DNA of 64,000 bases, from the NCBI RefSeq assembly GCF_004784475.1, contig NZ_SRRT01000010.1, positions 1 through 64,000 of the forward strand, in the 5' to 3' direction. Below are positions 59,707-64,000 of the stretch, piece by piece. This stretch comes from Streptomyces bauhiniae. Its GTDB lineage: Bacteria; Actinomycetota; Actinomycetes; Streptomycetales; Streptomycetaceae. Positions within the stretch are counted from its first letter, which is position 1. Every line of letters begins with the position of its first letter. Below the pieces are notes generated by a model. The model saw only the letters and a program-made list of their open reading frames with translations, ran no database searches and was not told the origin of the DNA. Position numbers and translations under genes: made by a program.

Positions 59707-60233
59707 GCCGCCACCTCCGTCGCCGCCTCGAACCGTTCCCGGGTGCAGAAACTCAGCAAGGCGCGCTTCTCCGGCTTCTCTATCTCGCCCTCGGGCACGA
59801 ACCCGACGGCCTCGTTCAGCGCGTGCACGGCGGTGTTGCGCACATCGGGCTCCACCACGACCCGCAGGGTGCGCGGGTCGGCGAACAGGTGCGCCATCAC
59901 GGCGGTGATGACCCGCCGGGTGAACCCGTGCACGGGCGTGTCGGTGGGCGCCACCAGGAAGTGCATGCCCACATCGCCCGGCCGGGCCTCGTACAGCCCG
60001 GCCAGCTCGCGGTGCGCCGGGTCGTAGGACTCCATCAGGAACACCGGCACCCCGTCGTCCAGACCGAGGAAGGCGTGGTGGTGCTCGTCGGCCGCGATCT
60101 CCATGTAGGCGCGCTCGACGTCCACCAGCTTGGCGTCCTGCATCATCCAGAACGCGGCCTTCGGATCGGTCACCCAGCCGTGCACCAGGCTCGCGTCCTT
60201 CAGGGGGTCGAGCGGGCGGATCGTGAAGGTCAT
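59703..60233 (-). CDS. desC: Acyl-CoA-dependent acyltransferase DesC
   Basis: A 176-aa GNAT-fold AlcB/IucB-like acyltransferase with FTIRPLDPLKDASLVHGWVTDPKA and GMHFLVAPTDTPVHGFTRRVITAVMAHLFADP. It acylates N-hydroxycadaverine with succinyl- or acetyl-CoA. ATGA overlaps join it to both desB and desD. Confidence 0.95.
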   Translation of the reverse strand: MTFTIRPLDPLKDASLVHGWVTDPKAAFWMMQDAKLVDVERAYMEIAADEHHHAFLGLDDGVPVFLMESYDPAHRELAGLYEARPGDVGMHFLVAPTDTPVHGFTRRVITAVMAHLFADPRTLRVVVEPDVRNTAVHALNEAVGFVPEGEIEKPEKRALLSFCTRERFEAATEVAA

Positions 60234-61504
60234 ACGGCGAACTCCTGGAAAGCGATGGTCTTCTCCACCGGGTAGTACTCCGAGCCGAGCAGCTCGCGGA
60301 TGATGGAGGCGTTGCGGTAGGCGCCCATGCCCAGGTCGGGGCTGGTGATGCTGTGGGTGTGGACGCCGGCGTTCTGGAGGAAGACACCCCGGCCGGTGAC
60401 GTCGATGGCGTAGTTGCGGCCCAGGTCGAAGTTGCCGTGGCCGTCGTAGCGCAGGCGGTCGCGGACCGGCTTGAGGAACTCCGGCTCGCGGTACTGGTAG
60501 CCGGTGGCCAGCACCAGGCCCTCGCTCTGGAGCTTGTAGTCCTTGCCCTGCTCCTCCTGGCGGAGGGAGAGGGTGTAGGTGCCGTTCTCGTAAGTGGCGC
60601 TATTCAGGGAGGAGTTGGTGAGCAGCCGGGTCTGGATGGGGCCGCCGAGGTTCTTCTGGTAGAGCAGGTCGAAGATCTCGTTGATCAGCTCGCCGTCGAT
60701 GCCCTTGAACAGGCCCTTCTGCTGGGCGGTGATCCGGTAACGGGTGTCCTCGGGGAGTGCGTGGAAGTAGTCGATGTACTCCGGGGAGGTCATCTCCAGC
60801 GTGAGCTTGGTGTACTCCAGCGGGAAGAACCTCGGGGAGCGGGTGACCCAGTTGAGCCGGTAGCCGTGGACGTCGATCTCGCTGAGGAGGTCGTAGTAGA
60901 TCTCCGCGGCCGACTGCCCGCTGCCGACCAGGGTGATGGAGCGCTTCTTCTGCAGCTCCGCCTTGTTGGCGAGATAGCGGGAGTTGTGGATGAAGTCGCC
61001 GCCCAGGCCCTCGCACGCCTCCGGGATGTACGGCGGGGTGCCGGTGCCGAGGACCAGGTGCTTGGCGCGGTAGGTGTCACCGGCGTCGGTGTGCACCGCG
61101 TACACGCCGTCCTCGTACGTCACTTCGGTGACCGTCGTGCTGAAGCGGACGCTGGTCAGCTTGTTGGCGGCCCAGCGGCAGTAGTCGTCGTACTCGACCC
61201 GCAGCGGGTAGAAGTTCTCCCGGATGTAGAACGAGTACAGCCGGCCTTTCTCCTTCAGGTAGTTGAGGAAGGAGTACGGCGAGGTCGGGTCGGCCAGGGT
61301 GACCAGGTCGGACATGAACGGTGTCTGGAGGTGGGCGCCGTCCAGGAACATCCCGGCGTGCCACTCGAAGTCGGGCTTGGAGTCGAGGAAGACGCCGTTC
61401 AGTTCCTCGATGGGCTCGGTGAGGCAGGCGAGGCCGAGGTTGAAGGGGCCGAGGCCGATCCCCACGAAGTCAAGGACGGGGCTGGCTTCAGGAAGCGCGG
61501 TCAA
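60230..61504 (-). CDS. desB: Cadaverine N-monooxygenase DesB
   Basis: A 424-aa FAD/NADPH-dependent N-hydroxylase of the lysine/ornithine group. FAD-binding GIGLGPFNLGLACL appears near residue 15, NADPH-binding VGSGQSAAEIYYDLL near 200 and the ATGYxxx motif as LATGYQYREPEFL. It hydroxylates cadaverine. Its start overlaps the desA stop by 17 bases. Neighbours overlap at both ends. Confidence 0.97.
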   Translation of the reverse strand: MTALPEASPVLDFVGIGLGPFNLGLACLTEPIEELNGVFLDSKPDFEWHAGMFLDGAHLQTPFMSDLVTLADPTSPYSFLNYLKEKGRLYSFYIRENFYPLRVEYDDYCRWAANKLTSVRFSTTVTEVTYEDGVYAVHTDAGDTYRAKHLVLGTGTPPYIPEACEGLGGDFIHNSRYLANKAELQKKRSITLVGSGQSAAEIYYDLLSEIDVHGYRLNWVTRSPRFFPLEYTKLTLEMTSPEYIDYFHALPEDTRYRITAQQKGLFKGIDGELINEIFDLLYQKNLGGPIQTRLLTNSSLNSATYENGTYTLSLRQEEQGKDYKLQSEGLVLATGYQYREPEFLKPVRDRLRYDGHGNFDLGRNYAIDVTGRGVFLQNAGVHTHSITSPDLGMGAYRNASIIRELLGSEYYPVEKTIAFQEFAV

Positions 61505-62930
61505 GGGACTCTCCCAGGTACTGCTCGGCGTGGCCGGCGATCAGATCGAGGACGGCGGCGATGTCGGCCGCGGTGGTCTCGGGGTTGAGCAGGGTGAACT
61601 TCAGGTAGTGGCGGCCCGCCACCTTGGTGCCCGCGACCACGGCGTCGCCGGAGGCGAACAGGGCCTTGCGGGCGTACAGGTTGGCGCGGTCGATCTCGGC
61701 CGGGTCGGTGACGGTCGCCGGGATGTAGCGGAAGACCAGGGTGGACAGCGAGGGCGCCACGACCACGTCGTAGCGGGGGTCGGCGACGAGCAACCGCCAG
61801 CCCTCCTGGGCCAGTTCGCAGACCTCGTCGAAGAGTTCGCCGATGCCGTCGGCGCCCATCACGCGCAGCGTCATCCACAGCTTGAGCGCATCGAAGCGGC
61901 GGGTGGTCTGCAGGGACTTGTCGACCTGGTTGGGGATGCGCTCCTGCACCATGCGGCGGGGGTTGAGGTACTCCGCGTAGTAGGTGGCGTGGCGCAGGGT
62001 GGCCGCGTCCCGGACCAGCACGGCGGAGGAACTCACCGGCTGGAAGAAGGACTTGTGGTAGTCGACGGTGACGGAGTCGGCGCGCTCGATGCCGTCGATG
62101 CGCCTCCGGTGCTTGAGCGAGGTGAGCAGTCCGCAGCCGTAGGCGGCGTCCACGTGCATCCACGTCCCGAACTGCGCGCAGAGTTCCGCGATTTCGGGGA
62201 GCGGGTCGATGGAGCCGAAGTCGGTGGTGCCCGCGGTGGCGACGACGGCCATCGGGACGAGTCCGTCCTGGGCGCAGCGCTCCAGCTCGTGGGCGAGGGC
62301 GACGGTGTGCATCCGCTTGTCGTGGTCGACCGGGATGACGACGACCGCGTCCGGGCCGAGGCCGAGGAGTTTGGCGGACTTCTTCACGCTGAAGTGGCTG
62401 ACCTCGGAGGTGAAGATGCGCAGTTGACCGTAGGACTCGGCCTTCGCCTCCTCGCGGGCCAGCAGCAGCGCCTGGAGGTTGGACTGGCTGCCGCCGGAGG
62501 TGAACACGCCGTCGGCGGCGGGTCCGAAACCGATGCGGGCGTTGGTCCAGTCGATCAGTTTCCGCTCGATGAGCGTGCCGCCGGCCGACTGGTCCCAGGT
62601 GTCCAGGGAGGAGTTGACCGCGGAGAGCACGGCCTCACCGACCACCGCCGGTATGACGACCGGGCAGTTGAGGTGGGCGAGGTAGCGCGGGTGGTGGAAG
62701 TAGACGGCGTCCCGGAGGTAGACCTCCTCCAGCTCGTCCAGCGCGGCGGCGGTGTCGCCGAGCGGCTGGTCGAGGTCCACGGAGTCGACGCGGGGAGCGA
62801 GGTCGTCGACGGTGATGCCGGTGAACGGGCTTGCGGCGGTGGCGAGTTTGGCCGCCACCCGCTCTACTCCTTCGGTCACGGAGCGGCGGTACGTCTCCGC
62901 GGTGAGGCCATTGAGCAGGTGCGAGCGCAT
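61488..62930 (-). CDS. desA: PLP-dependent lysine decarboxylase DesA
   Basis: A 480-aa group II PLP decarboxylase making cadaverine from lysine. Active-site segments are FTSGGSQSNLQALLLAR, WMHVDAAYGCG and the PLP lysine in SVTVDYHKSFFQP. The ATG at 62930 matches the N-terminus MRSHLLN typical of DesA and follows the GAGGGGG-type ribosome-binding site. It is the first gene of the operon behind the iron box at 62984-63002. Confidence 0.97.
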   Translation of the reverse strand: MRSHLLNGLTAETYRRSVTEGVERVAAKLATAASPFTGITVDDLAPRVDSVDLDQPLGDTAAALDELEEVYLRDAVYFHHPRYLAHLNCPVVIPAVVGEAVLSAVNSSLDTWDQSAGGTLIERKLIDWTNARIGFGPAADGVFTSGGSQSNLQALLLAREEAKAESYGQLRIFTSEVSHFSVKKSAKLLGLGPDAVVVIPVDHDKRMHTVALAHELERCAQDGLVPMAVVATAGTTDFGSIDPLPEIAELCAQFGTWMHVDAAYGCGLLTSLKHRRRIDGIERADSVTVDYHKSFFQPVSSSAVLVRDAATLRHATYYAEYLNPRRMVQERIPNQVDKSLQTTRRFDALKLWMTLRVMGADGIGELFDEVCELAQEGWRLLVADPRYDVVVAPSLSTLVFRYIPATVTDPAEIDRANLYARKALFASGDAVVAGTKVAGRHYLKFTLLNPETTAADIAAVLDLIAGHAEQYLGESLDRAS

Positions 62931-62983
62931 GAGGGGGTCCTCCGAGGGAAACACGAGGGGGAGTGAAGTTCCGCGGCTTCAAC

Positions 62984-63002
62984 TTAGGTAAGCCTAACCT
63001 AA
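62984..63002 (-). promoter_or_regulatory. DmdR/IdeR-type iron box upstream of desA
   Basis: TTAGGTTAGGCTTACCTAA (minus strand) matches the 19-base Streptomyces iron box TTAGGTTAGGCTCACCTAA at all but one position. It lies 54-72 bases upstream of desA. Iron-loaded DmdR1 should repress the operon. Confidence 0.95.
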
Positions 63003-63061
63003 GTCGGCGACGCGTGATCACGCCCCTCCCGTGACGACGGTCACTCCGAGGGGTTCCGCGC

Positions 63062-63907
63062 TTACGCGGCGCTCGCGCGGAGCTGTTCCTCCGTCAGCCC
63101 GCGCCGCCAGTAACCGACGAAGGTCACCCGCCGCCGGTCGGTGCCGCGCTCCCCGACGAAGTGCCGGCGCAGCTCCCGTACCTGCCCGGCCTCACCGGCG
63201 AGCCAGACGTACGGGCTGGTGTGCGCGGGCAGTTGGGCCTCGCGCAGGGCCTCCACGGCCGAGGGGGCGCCCTGGTGCCGGACCAGCCAGGTGATGCGGG
63301 CGTCCGCCTCGGTGCGCACGTCCTGGATGTCCCCGGCATGCGGCACCTCCAGCCAGGCGTGCACCCGGGTGGACGCCGGCAGCGACTCCAGCACGGCGGT
63401 CGCGGCCGGTACGGCGGTCTCGTCGCCCCACATGACGACCAGGTCGGTGTCCTCCGGGGCCCGGAACCGGACGGCCCGGTTGTCGGCGAGCGCCGGGCCG
63501 AGCAGCAGTACCCGGTCGCCCGCGACCGCACCGGCGGCCCAGCGGGAGGCGGGGCCGGCCGGGACCGGGGCGCCGGGCTCGGTGCCGTGCAGGGCGAAGT
63601 CGATGTCGATCTCGTCCGGGTCCCGGCGCAGCGCCCGCAGGGTGTACGAGCGCATCACCGCCCGTACGTCGTCCGGGAGTTCACGCCAGCCGTGCCACCA
63701 GTCGTCGCCCAGCTCCAGGGGGACGACGGGCTCGCGCTGGCCGGGATGCGGCAGGAACAGCGAGAGGGACTGGTCGCGGCCCAGCGAGTGGAACTCGGCC
63801 AGCTCGGGGCCCGTGAAGGTGACCCGGAGCAGAGACGGACCGAGCCGCCTCGTCCGGGCCACCTGGAGGGCGAAGAAACGGAACGGGGCGGCTACGGCCG
63901 TCGTCAT
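63062..63907 (-). CDS. Siderophore-interacting FAD-binding reductase
   Basis: A 281-aa protein of the siderophore-interacting family (ViuB-like). The FAD-binding RSYTLRALRRDPDEIDIDFALHG segment, SRWAAGAVAGDRVLLLGP and DLVVMWGDETAVPAATAVLE fit the domain. It probably reduces ferric siderophores in the cytoplasm to release iron. It stands 37 bases after the partial binding-protein gene and shares its direction, so it is likely co-transcribed with it. No iron box is seen immediately upstream. Confidence 0.92.
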   Translation of the reverse strand: MTTAVAAPFRFFALQVARTRRLGPSLLRVTFTGPELAEFHSLGRDQSLSLFLPHPGQREPVVPLELGDDWWHGWRELPDDVRAVMRSYTLRALRRDPDEIDIDFALHGTEPGAPVPAGPASRWAAGAVAGDRVLLLGPALADNRAVRFRAPEDTDLVVMWGDETAVPAATAVLESLPASTRVHAWLEVPHAGDIQDVRTEADARITWLVRHQGAPSAVEALREAQLPAHTSPYVWLAGEAGQVRELRRHFVGERGTDRRRVTFVGYWRRGLTEEQLRASAA

Positions 63908-63944
63908 GCGGGGCTCCTGAACGTCAGGAAGGGACTGCTACGGG

Positions 63945-64000
63945 CTAGCTGACCTTCTTGGCCGTCTCGATGGCCTTGGCGAGGTTCTCCAGCAGCGGGG
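63945..64000 (-). CDS. desE: C-terminal end of a gene, probably desferrioxamine-binding lipoprotein desE (partial)
   Basis: Only the last 18 codons lie in the window; they end LLENLAKAIETAKKVS before a TAG at 63945-63947. A short amphipathic lysine-rich helix is a common end for periplasmic siderophore-binding proteins. The position, following a siderophore-interacting protein and desABCD, fits desE, but the evidence is positional. Confidence 0.55.
   Translation of the reverse strand, partial: PLLENLAKAIETAKKVS

Noticed and set aside
60580..60600. TTA codon in desB
   Set aside because: The TTA spans ACT TAC in the reading frame and is not a codon.

Overview
The window is a very GC-rich actinobacterial chromosome segment whose gene content and order match the Streptomyces core chromosome. 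From memory it follows, in reverse numbering, the region of S. coelicolor running from about SCO2838 (cslZ) down to the desferrioxamine genes near SCO2780. That placement is inference; I had no database. Streptomyces hallmarks include cslA-glxA-cslZ, the ceb cellobiose genes, ornA-adpA with a TTA codon in adpA, a PAS-GGDEF-EAL gene matching cdgA, and desABCD.

0-11 kb: a HAD phosphatase, a class F sortase with a possible partner, and the apical-glycan locus (GH6 cslZ, copper oxidase glxA, glycan synthase cslA). These are followed by a cell-wall hydrolase, an SPFH protein and an AA10 LPMO. Three identical tRNA-Lys(CTT) genes lie at 7.6, 11.4 and 22.0 kb, each with its own hairpin. 11.5-18.6 kb: an IclR regulator, a polar amino-acid/ectoine-type ABC transporter, a 2-hydroxyacid dehydrogenase, an EutA-like isomerase and an LLM flavin oxidoreductase. 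18.6-22.7 kb: cdgA with a BldD-like site, a secreted M6-type metalloprotease and a PrimPol-like protein.

22.8-28.2 kb: a tightly overlapping three-gene set (RecB-type nuclease with a Cas4/Dna2-like cysteine pattern, a 532-aa unknown protein, an SF1 helicase). It is the best candidate here for an undescribed DNA-processing or defence system. 28.2-36.4 kb: a PAP2 phosphatase, a histidine phosphatase, an XRE/TPR regulator with a small partner, a spermidine-synthase-like protein, a two-component system and a CBM2-GH18 chitinase behind a DasR/chitin-type direct repeat. 36.4-42.6 kb: bglC-cebG-cebF-cebE and cebR, with two CebR boxes.

42.6-48.1 kb looks like an accessory island between cebR and the tRNA-His/ornA/adpA core. 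It holds a decayed XRE gene, a DUF6087-like gene and a tgmABC RiPP cluster (precursor, ATP-grasp maturase, PIMT-like methyltransferase) of the graspetide/aspartimide kind, then a divergent small protein and XRE/TPR regulator. The maturase carries a rare TTA codon, so bldA may time its expression.

48.1-64 kb: cutA, tRNA-His with a strong terminator, ornA, adpA, a small membrane protein, a universal stress protein, glmS, a small conserved protein, a Tat-exported phosphoesterase and a GH20 hexosaminidase. The segment ends with the desferrioxamine operon desABCD behind an iron box, a siderophore-interacting reductase and the last codons of what is probably desE. Recurring themes are chitin/cellulose breakdown under DasR- and CebR-type operators, and developmental control (BldD, AdpA, bldA).
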